DNA of 64,000 nt from Candidatus Helarchaeota archaeon (GCA_013375405.1 JABXJU010000001.1:1-64000); one strand, 5' to 3'. Positions 1 through 8,874 are shown, counted from the first letter of the stretch. Notes: a model not told the origin generated them from the letters alone. A program made the numbers and translations.

Positions 1-939
1 ATAAAGGTTGCAATTCATCCATGCACTTACGCCACAACATATTGCATTTTCACGATTTTCTTCCATTTCATTGAGTTGAACACCGGGAATTGCCTTTAAG
101 ACATTCCGAGGAGCTTCATAAACTCCCATATGACGGCCTAGCCGGCATGGATCTTGATATGTTATTTTAATAGGAAATTCATATGGAAAAGCTAGGCGGC
201 CTTCCTTTAATTGGTCTTCTAAAAATTCAGCGAAACTAATAACCTTAAACGAATAATTTCTTACGTAACGTGGATAATCTAATCGAAAAGTCCGATAACA
301 CTCTGGACATATCGTAATAACACGCTCTACACCACTATTTTCGATCGCTTCAATAGTATATTCTCCTAGTTTCTTAAAATTTTCATAATCCCCTCCCCAG
401 AAGAGATCATGCCCACAACACTTCTGGTTTTCAAGAATTTGAGGTTTTATTTCTAAAGAATTTAGAATTTTAACTGTGCTAATTGCGATATTTGTATAAT
501 TATGTTCAAAATGAGTATCAAAAAGTGATAGACATCCAGTAAAAAGTAAATTCTCAGATGTTTCTGAAAATTTTACTTCCTTCGTAAAAAAGGCATTTAG
601 ATTTGTATCCGATTGGTTATTAGCCATTAACCTAGCTAGGGTGGAAAAAATGCCAAAGTGAGCCTCTGCAAGAAGAGCTCCTTGCTGTCTAAGCTTGTGC
701 CGTTCCTCTCTAACAAATTCTGATAATTTTACATCCATAGGGCAACGGCTCGAGCAAAGATCACATGTGGAACATTGGGCTAAACGGTCAGCATCTGTCA
801 TCTTCCCTAAAAGAGCATTATGAATTAAAATTCGTGGTGAATAGAAACTGGTCTCCCCTAGAGGACAAATTCCAGTGCATTTTCCACATTGATAGCAATA
901 TTTAATCAAATCTTCCGGTGAAAGTTTCAGAGAATACAT
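1..939 (-). CDS. HdrD/GlcF-like iron-sulfur protein with CCG domain (3' end cut by window edge)
   Basis: The reading frame is open from an ATG at 939 to the left edge, giving 313 residues without a stop; the C-terminus lies outside. The N-terminus carries two ferredoxin-type motifs (CYQCGKCTGICP and CSTCDLCSSRCP). They are followed by CCG-type motifs, CCGHDLFWGG near residue 173 and CCGVSAWMNC near residue 303, plus single cysteines in TGC and TICPEC. This is the HdrC-HdrB fusion layout of HdrD and GlcF-type proteins, which pass electrons to disulfides or quinone-like acceptors. It sits directly downstream of the selenoprotein HdrA and has an AT-rich TATA-like stretch before it, so it may be co-transcribed or have its own promoter. 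The physiological disulfide substrate cannot be read from the sequence. Confidence 0.85.
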   Translation of the reverse strand, partial: MYSLKLSPEDLIKYCYQCGKCTGICPLGETSFYSPRILIHNALLGKMTDADRLAQCSTCDLCSSRCPMDVKLSEFVREERHKLRQQGALLAEAHFGIFSTLARLMANNQSDTNLNAFFTKEVKFSETSENLLFTGCLSLFDTHFEHNYTNIAISTVKILNSLEIKPQILENQKCCGHDLFWGGDYENFKKLGEYTIEAIENSGVERVITICPECYRTFRLDYPRYVRNYSFKVISFAEFLEDQLKEGRLAFPYEFPIKITYQDPCRLGRHMGVYEAPRNVLKAIPGVQLNEMEENRENAICCGVSAWMNCNLY

Positions 940-984
940 TTTTTGATACTCACATTTTTACCAATAATTTTTCGTTTTCAATTA

Positions 985-998
985 CTTTTTTTATATAA
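985..998 (-). promoter_or_regulatory. Putative TATA box upstream of the HdrD-like gene
   Basis: The minus strand reads ATTATATAAAAAAA about 45-60 nt before the ATG at 939. This fits an archaeal TATA box with a short leader. It is only a composition-level match in an AT-rich gap, and the gene may equally be read from the HdrA promoter. Confidence 0.3.
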
Positions 999-1006
999 TT
1001 TTAATT

Positions 1007-1074
1007 CCCCTTGAGTTGCCTATTCTCTTCCTTTCCTACATCCTCGTTTTTTTGAAGTAGGAGCATTGAAGGGG
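1007..1074 (-). promoter_or_regulatory. Candidate SECIS element in the 3' UTR of selenoprotein HdrA
   Basis: Starting two bases after the HdrA stop codon, the minus strand can form a perfect 6-bp stem, CCCCTT (1074-1069) with AAGGGG (1012-1007). Inside it lies a second perfect 6-bp stem, TCCTAC (1062-1057) with GTAGGA (1039-1034). After one T-T mismatch two more pairs follow (1055-1054 with 1042-1041), leaving an A-rich apical loop (1053-1043). A 3'-UTR hairpin with an A-rich apical loop is what Lokiarchaeota-type, eukaryote-like SECIS elements show. I do not see a clean UGA/GA kink-turn core, so the exact fold is uncertain. Confidence 0.45.
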
Positions 1075-1075
1075 T

Positions 1076-3025
1076 TTAAGTTTCAGATAAGAGGGCATCC
1101 AAATACTTTTCAAACATAGTATCTCGATAAGCTCGTAAAGTTGCTGCTCCTGAGGGGCAGATTGCTGCACACGATCCACAACCCCTACAGAGTATTGTAT
1201 TAATTTTAGCGATGTTATCTTTCATTGTAACTGCATTATATGGACAAATATTAACGCAAAGACCACATCCGCTGCATCGATCTTCATCGATGATCCCATC
1301 AAGTTGGACGAGCTCATGAAATTCTTTTATCATTGGAATCGATGCCGAGGATGCCGCAGCTTTTCCAGATGAAACCGAATCTGCAATCGATTTTGGTCCT
1401 TGGGCGCCTCCACATAGATAGATTCCCGGTATTTTCGTATCAATTGGATTTAGCCGCGCATGATATTCTTTTAGAAAACCATCCGCACTTTTTTCTAGTC
1501 GAAGTAATTTAGCGATTTCTTCAGTCGATACTGAAGGTTCCATTGCCGTTGAAAGTACCACTAAATCTGATTCAAGTTGGAGAATCTCTTGACTTAAAGT
1601 ATCTTCCACGCGAATTATCAGATCTTTCGTCGTAGAATCCTCTTTTATGTCCGCAATATTCCCTCGGAGAAATTTAATCCCATTTCTACGAGCTTGAAGA
1701 AAATATTCTTCATATCCTTTACCTGCTGCCCGAATATCCATGAAACATATAGTGATATCTGCATTCTCTATGTGTTGTTTAAGTAAGTTTGAGTTTTTAA
1801 TTGCCACCATGCAACAAACTCCTGCACTACAGTGAAGATTCTCCCTTAAACTTCGAGAGCCCACGCATTGAACCATAAAGATTTTCTGTGGGATTTTTTT
1901 ATCCGATGGACGAATAACTTCTCCCAATGTGGGACCATTCGGCGCAAGAAGCCGTTCCAGTTCAATTTGGGTAATGATATTATCGAATTTTCCATAGCCA
2001 AATTGGTTGATTGGATTATATGTTTGAAAGCCGGTAGCAATTATAATAGTTCCCGCGCAAAGGGTAACAATCTCAGGTTCTTGTTCGAATTCAATGGCTT
2101 CTGGTTCACATTTTTTGACACACAATCGACATTCAATGCATTTTTCTCGATCAATGAGAAATTTATTAGGTACTGCTTGGTCAAAAGGACGATAGATTGC
2201 TTTTCTATATCCTAACCCCATGTCAAAATCGTTCGGTGCATAAATGGGACAAATATCTATGCAGGCTCCACACCCATTACACTTTTCTTCGTTCACATAA
2301 CGGGGATTCTTCCTGATTTTTACATTAAATTCTCCAATATGTCCTTCAACTTCTATGAGATCCGAGTAGGTAATGAGATTAATTAGTGGATGGGTTGCGA
2401 CTTCTAACATTATTGGTCCTAGAATTCATATAGCACAGTCGTCCGTAGGGAATGTTCGATCCATTTTAGCCATATAACCCCCAATAGTGGGTAATTTTTC
2501 CAGTAAATAGACAGTAAACCCTTCATTTGCAAGGTTTAAAGCTGCGCTGAGGCCTGCTACACCGCCTCCAATTATAAGAGCTGACGGTACAACCTTTACT
2601 CTTTGAGTAATTATCTCCTCTAACTCTCTAGCGCGTTCCACAGCTGCTCTAAGCAGATCTTTTGCTTTTTGTAACGCCTCATCCTTTGTCTTATGAACGA
2701 AGGACCCCTGTTCCCGTATATTAACAAATTCGAGATATCCTCGGTTTAATCCTGCCTCTTGAAGTACTCGAATGAAAACTGGTTCATGTGTTTTTGGAGT
2801 ACATGCCACAATTATTACTCGATTTAGGTCAAGCTCGGCAACTTTTTCTTTGATTAAATCTCCACCCACGGTTGTACATAATGAAAGAAGATCCTCAACC
2901 ACTGAAACGTTCAGGGTCTCTGCATACCTCTTTAATTCTTCCATATCGATAATACTTGCAATATTTAGCCCTCAGTGACATAGAAATATTCCGATGCTTA
3001 CGTTATTGTCGTCCGTTCTTATCAC
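1076..3025 (-). CDS. hdrA: HdrA, heterodisulfide reductase subunit A-like selenoprotein with two in-frame UGA codons
   Basis: One continuous frame of 650 codons is broken only by TGA at 2972-2974 and 2426-2428. Around the first TGA the protein reads GIFLCHUGLNIA, matching GVYVCECGINIA of the HdrA encoded at 6596-8563. Around the second it reads FPTDDCAIUILGPIM, matching FPTLDCSACILTPKM. Both TGAs therefore replace motif cysteines, and homology runs straight through them, giving 649 aa against 655 in the paralog. Domains are an N-terminal HdrA domain, the FAD site GGGVAGLSAALN, ferredoxin motifs in the insertion (CNGCGACIDICP, CIECRLCVKKCEPEA) and a C-terminal pair (CSGCGLCVNICP, CRGCGSCAAICP). 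HdrA is the flavin-based bifurcating subunit, and methanococcal HdrA is a known selenoprotein. The start is GTG 3025 or 3028 by elimination: a TAA lies four codons upstream and no other start precedes the first Sec. The GGAGG there overlaps the start, so the exact N-terminus is unsure. Confidence 0.9.
2426..2428 (-). other. In-frame UGA, predicted selenocysteine codon (residue about 200) in a CxxU motif
   Basis: The codon falls in FPTDDCAI-U-ILGPIM. The Cys paralog in the same window has the second cysteine of its CSAC motif at this position. Five sense codons separate the TGA from the next ATG in the same frame, and conserved HdrA residues are encoded on both sides. A decayed stop would not be expected to coincide with a motif cysteine. 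Confidence 0.88.
2972..2974 (-). other. In-frame UGA, predicted selenocysteine codon (residue about 18) in a CxU motif
   Basis: The codon falls in FLCH-U-GLNIA. The Cys paralog reads YVCECGINIA, so the TGA replaces the second cysteine of the N-terminal CxCG motif. Annotating from the next ATG (2944) would delete this conserved N-terminus. Confidence 0.87.
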
Positions 3026-3116
3026 CACCTCCAGATCTTAATGGGTTCAATAAATCGGCTTTCTCTAAATTCAAATTTTTTCACATTGTGTATAATCATT
3101 TCATTCATTTTGTTTG

Positions 3117-3128
3117 AGTATATATTGA
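3117..3128 (-). promoter_or_regulatory. Putative TATA box for the selenoprotein hdrA
   Basis: The minus strand reads TCAATATATACT about 95 nt upstream of the GTG start, within a 280-nt AT-rich gap after the FlxA-like gene. It suggests that the Sec-HdrA and the HdrD-like gene form their own transcription unit. The remaining gap shows nothing else convincing. Confidence 0.3.
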
Positions 3129-3306
3129 AACATCAATTCTATATCCAAAACTTAGGAGAAAAATTTTTTCCCCTTTTCATTAGGAGAAAATACTTTTTAC
3201 GAAAATTTCGTTTGAAAATATAAAAATTCTTGCATTTTCAAAACTAAAAATCCGTAGAGCTGCCAATATAATAAAATATGAATTGAAAAAATAATAATTA
3301 AAAAAA

Positions 3307-4137
3307 TTACAAATCGGCTTTAATCTCTTTTAAGGCATCCCAACAAAAAACGGGGCCGTCTTTACAAATGTACAGGTTTCCTACATTGCATCGACCGCAT
3401 TTTCCTATTCCACACTTCATTCTTGCTTCAAGTGTTGTATATATTTGTTCTGGCGCAAATCCTAGTTTTTCAAGATTTTGAATAACGAACTTTATCATAA
3501 TAGGGGGGCCACACGTGATTGCTATAGTATTTTCAGGCGAAGGTTTAACTTCCATGAGGTTGGTTGGTACAAATCCTACAAAGCGAGTCCAACCTTCTTC
3601 CTCAACATCAATTGAAAGGTGCACACCGATATCACCAGTCTTTTCTAATTCAAATAACTCGTCTTTGTAAACTAAATCCCCTGATGTTCGGGCACCATAG
3701 ATAATTGTTAATTTTTCATATTTTTCGTGATTTGCGAGCATATATTGTATTATTGGGCGAAGTGGTGCCTGACCAATACCACCGCCTATGAAGACAATAT
3801 TCTTTCCTTCCCAGTCTTTAACGGGAAATGGATTTCCATAAGGTCCTCTGGCTCCAATTATATCTCCTATTTCTAAGCCATGAAGTGCAGAAGTATTTAG
3901 CCCTACCTTCATTACACTGACTTGAAGGTATTCTTCTTTATAAGATGAAATTGCGAACATGCTTTCTCCTACACCAAGCACGCTAATCATAATAGTCTGC
4001 CCGGGCATATATTTGAACGATTCTTGGATGGTTTTATCGTTAAACGTAAAAGTAAAGGTTTTAATTGGCCTTGCTCCATCGACTTCTAATTTGATGTCTT
4101 GAATAGTCGCTAGATGTGGCGTGTATGGATTACTCAT
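3307..4137 (-). CDS. FlxA/AsrB-like FAD-NAD(P)-binding oxidoreductase subunit with 2Fe-2S motif
   Basis: This 276-residue protein has the ferredoxin-reductase layout. An FAD-binding beta-barrel (PGQTIMISVLG; RGPYGNPFPV) is followed by a nucleotide-binding half (GGGIGQAPLRPIIQY; TCGPPIMIKF). The C-terminal cluster motif CGIGKCGRCNVG with a later C resembles sulfhydrogenase gamma and dihydroorotate dehydrogenase electron-transfer subunits. In the FlxABCD-Hdr family this subunit accepts electrons from NAD(P)H. The gene starts at ATG 4137, overlapping the previous stop by 8 nt, so the two are translationally coupled. Which pyridine nucleotide it uses cannot be told by eye. Confidence 0.85.
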   Translation of the reverse strand: MSNPYTPHLATIQDIKLEVDGARPIKTFTFTFNDKTIQESFKYMPGQTIMISVLGVGESMFAISSYKEEYLQVSVMKVGLNTSALHGLEIGDIIGARGPYGNPFPVKDWEGKNIVFIGGGIGQAPLRPIIQYMLANHEKYEKLTIIYGARTSGDLVYKDELFELEKTGDIGVHLSIDVEEEGWTRFVGFVPTNLMEVKPSPENTIAITCGPPIMIKFVIQNLEKLGFAPEQIYTTLEARMKCGIGKCGRCNVGNLYICKDGPVFCWDALKEIKADL

Positions 4138-5155
4138 TAACCGGAACCTCCTTTAATTTATGTAGGGCATCAAGAATATCGCAATTCTCAGGACAAAGTT
4201 CAATGCAACGACCGCATCCGAAACAACCAAACATATTCACATTTTTGGGAAGATATAGGAATTTATGGAGAATTTTGTTCCGCATACGCTCTGTTCGAGC
4301 GGACCTAGGATTATGTCCTGATGCATGTAATGTGTATTCCGGACTTTGACACGTATCCCAGACACGAATTCGACATCCTTCTAATCCCTCGACTTCATCT
4401 TGAATATCAAAACAATAACATCCTGGACAGTTATATGTGCAAATTGAACATCCTAGGCATCTCATAGATAGCTGTTCCCAAATATCATTATCAAAGAGTT
4501 TATCTAATTTCTGTACCAGCCCCTCTGTATCAACACCACGGACAAATTTTTCCAATGCGTCCTTCTGGAGTTGGATTTTCTTCTTTTCATCATCAGCAGA
4601 GGCATCTTCAAATAGTGACTGAGATTCATTTATTAAATTTTGCCCTTTTTCTGTTAAAATTTCAATGAAGTACTTATCTCCCAAATCAGTTAATGATATA
4701 TCCAAATTTTCAGTTCCTGCAGGAGACCCATCAACAGATGTGCAGAAACAATTCAGATCAGGTTCATTACAAGCTATTCCGATAAGAATAGAGTTCTGCC
4801 TTCGCTTCAAATAATAAACATCAACATAGTCCTTCTCATATATATCATCAATAACTGACAAACTTTTCGCGTCACACGGTCTTATCCCTAGTACCACAAA
4901 TTTTTCGGATGGTTCTACAGGTTTGATATCTTTTTCTTTCCCTAATTTAAAGGTGAAAAGAGTTTCCGTCTGTTTAAAGAATAAATCTTTAGGCGAAGTG
5001 ACAGTATTTATAAAATCCAATGTAATATTTTTTGGATCTGAAATTTGTTTGAACATAGGTAATTCATTTTTAACGATAGGTGCGTATAATGTGTATTTCT
5101 TCATTAAATCTTTGGCCCATTGCGTTAATTTATCTTTTTTTAGAATTTTTGACAA
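4130..5155 (-). CDS. FlxB/AsrA/HydB-like 4Fe-4S protein
   Basis: The 341-residue protein has an N-terminal region typical of sulfhydrogenase beta/AsrA proteins (VVLGIRPCDAKSL; GIACNEPDLNCFC). Two C-terminal cluster motifs follow, CLGCSICTYNCPGCYC and CFGCGRCIELCPENC. Proteins of this family carry electrons between a flavin subunit such as the adjacent FlxA-like protein and a partner oxidoreductase. The start is TTG at 5155 after GGTG, 12 nt downstream of the preceding stop. Assignment to the Flx role is inferred from gene order, since sulfhydrogenase and sulfite reductase complexes use the same family. Confidence 0.82.
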   Translation of the reverse strand: MSKILKKDKLTQWAKDLMKKYTLYAPIVKNELPMFKQISDPKNITLDFINTVTSPKDLFFKQTETLFTFKLGKEKDIKPVEPSEKFVVLGIRPCDAKSLSVIDDIYEKDYVDVYYLKRRQNSILIGIACNEPDLNCFCTSVDGSPAGTENLDISLTDLGDKYFIEILTEKGQNLINESQSLFEDASADDEKKKIQLQKDALEKFVRGVDTEGLVQKLDKLFDNDIWEQLSMRCLGCSICTYNCPGCYCFDIQDEVEGLEGCRIRVWDTCQSPEYTLHASGHNPRSARTERMRNKILHKFLYLPKNVNMFGCFGCGRCIELCPENCDILDALHKLKEVPVNE

Positions 5156-5167
5156 TTTTTCACCCCA

Positions 5168-6154
5168 CTACATAATATCCTCGTCAATTTTCTCATCTTC
5201 AGGTTTGAAAAATGACATAAGTGGTTTATCTTCCTCATCCATTCCGGGGACATATTCGAATATCCGCTTCACTTCTTTTTCCAATTTCTTGTAAAGCTTC
5301 GTTAAGGGAATTCCTTTAGGACATGCTCTCTCGCACTCACCACAAGCAATACACCTTCCAGCGAGGTGAAGAGCCCTCATTAAATGATATGCAGTATTCT
5401 CAGAGGCATTCACTGACCGACGAATCCATTGCGGTGCAAGATCTATTGCCTTACATACAGGGCAATAGCACATAGGACAAATATTTTGGCAGGCATAGCA
5501 TCGTATACATTCCGTAAATTGATCTTCCCAGAAAGCCCACCGTTCTTCTGGAGTCATATTTTCCAATTCTTCAATCGTCCGATAATCTTCTTTCTTGTCA
5601 ACTTTTACTTTTTTACCCAAAAGATGGTCATAAATAACTGGATTAGGGCACTCACAGGTCAAACACTTATTCGCAATGACCTCATCCTTGGGAATTTCTA
5701 TTGATTTATCTCCCGATTTGACTATATATTTTCCATCTTCCTCAAAAACATCATCAACTTGGGTGATTCCCTTCAATTTCTTCTTTAATTTTCTTAAATC
5801 AATTACTCCTACACAGGGAATACCAAAAATAATTATCTCATCCCGTTCAATGCCTTTCTCTTGAAGCAATTTAACAATAGATCGGCTGTCACAGCCTTTT
5901 ACAAGGATAGCTATTTTCTTTTTTTCTGCAGTTTGTCCTCGTGGCAAAGGTAATTTTTCTTCTTTCGTGAGAAAGGTTGCTAGATTAGCTACACATAAGG
6001 GATTGAATATGAACCTATCAACGCCTTCTGGCTTGAACGCAAAGCTCGGTCTGGTTCTTGCTCCATATGTTCCTTTCTCGTAACCAATTGCATATTTGAC
6101 ATCGTCTTGCGCGACTAAGTCTTTAATTAATTCTTTCATCTCATCAAGGTTCAT
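5168..6154 (-). CDS. FlxC-like 4Fe-4S electron-transfer protein
   Basis: The 328-residue protein begins with a globular domain containing VKGCDSRSIVKLL and FGIPCVGVIDL, reminiscent of the FrhB/FdhB family. It then has a Cys-rich segment NKCLTCECPNP, a first cluster motif CIRCYACQNICPMCYCPVC and a second CIACGECERACPKG. This matches the Fe-S subunits that accompany HdrA and MvhD in Flx-Hdr complexes. It overlaps the MvhD-like stop by 4 nt (ATGA), which indicates tight coupling. F420 or NAD use cannot be decided from the sequence; the NAD site in the FlxA-like partner makes NAD(P)H the more likely donor. Confidence 0.8.
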   Translation of the reverse strand: MNLDEMKELIKDLVAQDDVKYAIGYEKGTYGARTRPSFAFKPEGVDRFIFNPLCVANLATFLTKEEKLPLPRGQTAEKKKIAILVKGCDSRSIVKLLQEKGIERDEIIIFGIPCVGVIDLRKLKKKLKGITQVDDVFEEDGKYIVKSGDKSIEIPKDEVIANKCLTCECPNPVIYDHLLGKKVKVDKKEDYRTIEELENMTPEERWAFWEDQFTECIRCYACQNICPMCYCPVCKAIDLAPQWIRRSVNASENTAYHLMRALHLAGRCIACGECERACPKGIPLTKLYKKLEKEVKRIFEYVPGMDEEDKPLMSFFKPEDEKIDEDIM

Positions 6155-6594
6155 TTAGCTATCACCCGCTGAAATTTTTTCATAGGACCTAATTTTTTGA
6201 CGTCACTCACAATTGCGGTTATAACTTCTGCCCATCGTATACCTTCTGAAGCTGAAACCCAAGAGAGGCGAAACCTCCGGGGATCAATTCCAATATATTT
6301 TAAGAGTTCCCTTAGAACAGCAAATCTTCTTCGAGTGTAATAATTTCCATAAATGTAATGACAATCCCCGATATGGCAACCTGATATTAATACACCATCA
6401 GCCCCCTGTTGGAGTGCATTAATGACAAAAAGTGGGTTAATTCGGCTGGAACACATCACGCGAATAATTTTCACATTTGGCGGATATTTAATTCGGCTCG
6501 TTCCTGCCAAATCTGCTCCTGCGTACGAGCACCAATTACATAAAAACGCGACGATATTTGGTTCAAAATCTTCTGACTTATCTTTTTTAGTCAT
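6151..6594 (-). CDS. mvhD: MvhD/FlxD-like 2Fe-2S electron-transfer subunit
   Basis: The protein of about 147 residues shows the MvhD pattern of paired cysteines: FLCNWCSYAGADLAGTSR, VMCSSR and SGCHIGDCHY. MvhD bridges an oxidoreductase and HdrA through a 2Fe-2S cluster. VhuD, a relative in methanococci, can carry selenocysteine, but all cysteines here are encoded as Cys. ATG 6594 is chosen because it follows the HdrA TAA by one base; a GTG at 6606 would lie inside that gene. It sits between HdrA and the FlxC-like gene, the order expected of an Flx-Hdr operon. Confidence 0.88.
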   Translation of the reverse strand: MTKKDKSEDFEPNIVAFLCNWCSYAGADLAGTSRIKYPPNVKIIRVMCSSRINPLFVINALQQGADGVLISGCHIGDCHYIYGNYYTRRRFAVLRELLKYIGIDPRRFRLSWVSASEGIRWAEVITAIVSDVKKLGPMKKFQRVIAK

Positions 6595-6595
6595 G

Positions 6596-8563
6596 TTACA
6601 CACCACTCTGTGTAAATGTGGAAATTATTGCAAGGATCTGGTTATCCTTGAAATGTCTTTGTTCTATTGCTCCTGACAAACAAACTGCATTACACGATCC
6701 ACAACCTTTACAAAGGGCTTCATTGACAGTAGCAACAGTTACGAGGTGCCCGTATCTATTTACCGTTTTCAATTCGATGGCGTTATAAGGGCATATCTCT
6801 ACACAGAATCCACACCCTCGGCATTTAAGCTCATTTACAATGGATGTTATCGGTTCGATTAATAAATGTGATTGCGATAAAATTTCACATGTCTTCGCAG
6901 CAGACCCGCTTGCTTGTGCTACAGTATCTGGAATATCCTTCGGACCTTGAACACATCCTGCTAAAAACACCCCATCTGTAAAAGTATCAACTGGACGCAA
7001 TTTAGGATGCGCTTCCATTAAGAATCCATCGGGACTACGTGATAGGTTAAACAACCTTGCTAACTCTATGAGATCGGATTTTGGAACAAGGCCTACGCCT
7101 AACACAACCAAATCAAAAATTAATTCAAGTGGGCGGTCTAAAAGCGTATCCTCCGCACGAATCGTTAAGGTTTTGTCTGGATTCTCAAAAATTTCAGCAA
7201 CCCGCCCTCGAATGAATCGGACTCCAGATTGATTTTGTGTAGCATTATAAAATTCTTCGAATCCTTTTCCAAAAGCTCTAATATCTATGTAAAAAAGGAC
7301 GCATTCCGCTTCTGGATGCTTTTCTTTATATAACCTGGCTTGCTTTATCAAATACATACAGCAAACTCGACTACAATATGGATTAAATCCTTCTTGTAGA
7401 CTTCTACTTCCAACACAATGAATGAACGCAACACGTTCTGGGGCCTCATCTGGATTAGATATTTTTACGACATTTCCTAATGTCGGACCAAAAGAACTGA
7501 AAAGACGCTCCATCTGAAGACCATTGATGACATTTTCATATTTTCCATAGCCATAAAATTCAGCTATGGATGCATCAAATATATCAAACCCAGATGCCAT
7601 GACAATGGCACCTACCTCCACTATTTCTTCCTCTGATTTCAAATTGAGGTCGATTGCTTCCGGTTCACATGGTTTTATGCATAAACCACATTTAATACAT
7701 GTATTATCATCAATTACGTATTTATTGGGAACTGCTTGCGGAAAGGGGATATAAATTGCTCTCCGTGGACTCAGTCCAAGGTCAAATTCATTAGGAACAA
7801 TCACGGGACATATATCTGCACAGTCCCCGCACGCGTTACATTTGTCAGGAATAACATAAGTTGCGTTTTTTCGAATAGTAACCTTAAAATTGCCAATATA
7901 TCCATCAACATTTATAACCTCTGTATTAGGAAGTAAAACAATATTTGGATGCCGCCCCAGATCCGACATTTTCGGCGTCAGGATACAGGCGGAACAATCT
8001 AGAGTGGGAAAAGTTTTGTCTAATTGCGCCATACGCCCTCCAACTGTGGGCGATTTTTCAACTAAATACACTTTATACCCATTGTTGGCGATGTCGAGTG
8101 CAGCTTGTATTCCTGCGATACCACCGCCGATTACCATCGCTTGAGGTGTCACGCTGACCTTCGTCCGAATAAGAGGTTCGAGCAAGGCAGCTCGACTAAC
8201 TGCTCCTGCTATCAAGGTCATCGCCTTTCTCGTAGCATCCTCGCGACTCGTATGAACCCATGAGTTTTGTTCTCGAATATTTACCATTTCAAAACAATAA
8301 GGATTCATACCTTTTTTCTCTACAGTACCACGAAAAGTAGGCTCGTGCATCCGAGGCGAACAAGCAGCAACAATCACTCTATCTAACCCTACTTCTTCAA
8401 TGTCCTTTTGAATCATTTCCTGCCCCGGATCGCTACACACGAATTTATAATAACGTGCCACTGCCACATTAGGTAAATCATTCGCAAACTCCACGACTTT
8501 TTCCATATCTACTGTGGCTGCAATGTTTATACCACACTCACATACATAGACTCCTATCTTCAT
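6596..8563 (-). CDS. hdrA: HdrA, heterodisulfide reductase subunit A-like (cysteine form)
   Basis: This 655-residue HdrA starts IGVYVCECGINIA, has the FAD-binding GGGIAGIQAALDIANNGY and the cysteine motif DCSACILTPKM. It carries four ferredoxin motifs (CNACGDCADICP, CIKCGLCIKPCEPEA, CRGCGFCVEICP, CKGCGSCNAVC). It is the first gene of the MvhD-FlxC-FlxB-FlxA run and would be the bifurcating flavoprotein that splits electrons between ferredoxin and a disulfide. It is the all-cysteine counterpart of the selenoprotein HdrA 3 kb downstream, and alignment of the two fixes the Sec positions. Separate hdrB and hdrC genes are not in view. Confidence 0.92.
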   Translation of the reverse strand: MKIGVYVCECGINIAATVDMEKVVEFANDLPNVAVARYYKFVCSDPGQEMIQKDIEEVGLDRVIVAACSPRMHEPTFRGTVEKKGMNPYCFEMVNIREQNSWVHTSREDATRKAMTLIAGAVSRAALLEPLIRTKVSVTPQAMVIGGGIAGIQAALDIANNGYKVYLVEKSPTVGGRMAQLDKTFPTLDCSACILTPKMSDLGRHPNIVLLPNTEVINVDGYIGNFKVTIRKNATYVIPDKCNACGDCADICPVIVPNEFDLGLSPRRAIYIPFPQAVPNKYVIDDNTCIKCGLCIKPCEPEAIDLNLKSEEEIVEVGAIVMASGFDIFDASIAEFYGYGKYENVINGLQMERLFSSFGPTLGNVVKISNPDEAPERVAFIHCVGSRSLQEGFNPYCSRVCCMYLIKQARLYKEKHPEAECVLFYIDIRAFGKGFEEFYNATQNQSGVRFIRGRVAEIFENPDKTLTIRAEDTLLDRPLELIFDLVVLGVGLVPKSDLIELARLFNLSRSPDGFLMEAHPKLRPVDTFTDGVFLAGCVQGPKDIPDTVAQASGSAAKTCEILSQSHLLIEPITSIVNELKCRGCGFCVEICPYNAIELKTVNRYGHLVTVATVNEALCKGCGSCNAVCLSGAIEQRHFKDNQILAIISTFTQSGV

Positions 8564-8820
8564 TTACTTCGCCTTCTTTTATCTCACCATATCATGTGAT
8601 TTTAGGTCATCTACTCATTCATTATCATGTTTGTAGGGATAAATCTCTCAACAACCAAATAACGTTTTTTAACTTTACATTAAAATATTATGTTTAACTA
8701 TTTCATTCCTCACGAAATGAAAATTTGAGGCTTTCTCTTAGATGGTCTGTAGCATTGGTTGTGAAATTAATACTAACGAGAAGAAAAGAATTGTTTTTTA
8801 ATGTTGTTTTTTTTCAATTT

Positions 8821-8874
8821 ATCCTAGTGGGAAGCTTTTGGAGTATATTGCGTGGGCTCATAATATACTAGGAT
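8821..8874. repeat. Nested inverted repeat in the divergent promoter region
   Basis: ATCCTAGT (8821-8828) is the exact reverse complement of ACTAGGAT (8867-8874). Inside it, GTATATT (8843-8849) pairs exactly with AATATAC (8862-8868) around a 12-nt loop. The two pairings share two bases, so they are mostly alternative or stacked. It could be a regulator-binding site or an RNA hairpin for either flanking gene. Confidence 0.35.

Noticed and set aside
2426..2944. A separate 172-residue HdrA N-terminal gene and a 444-residue C-terminal gene (1076-2410), or a pseudogene
   Set aside because: Both are in the same frame, separated by one TGA that sits on a motif cysteine, and a second TGA upstream also replaces a cysteine. 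Recoding explains all three facts better than decay.
3041..3223. 60-residue plus-strand frame in the gap before hdrA
   Set aside because: Phe/Ile-rich AT-driven sequence without ribosome-binding site or motif; it overlaps the likely hdrA promoter.
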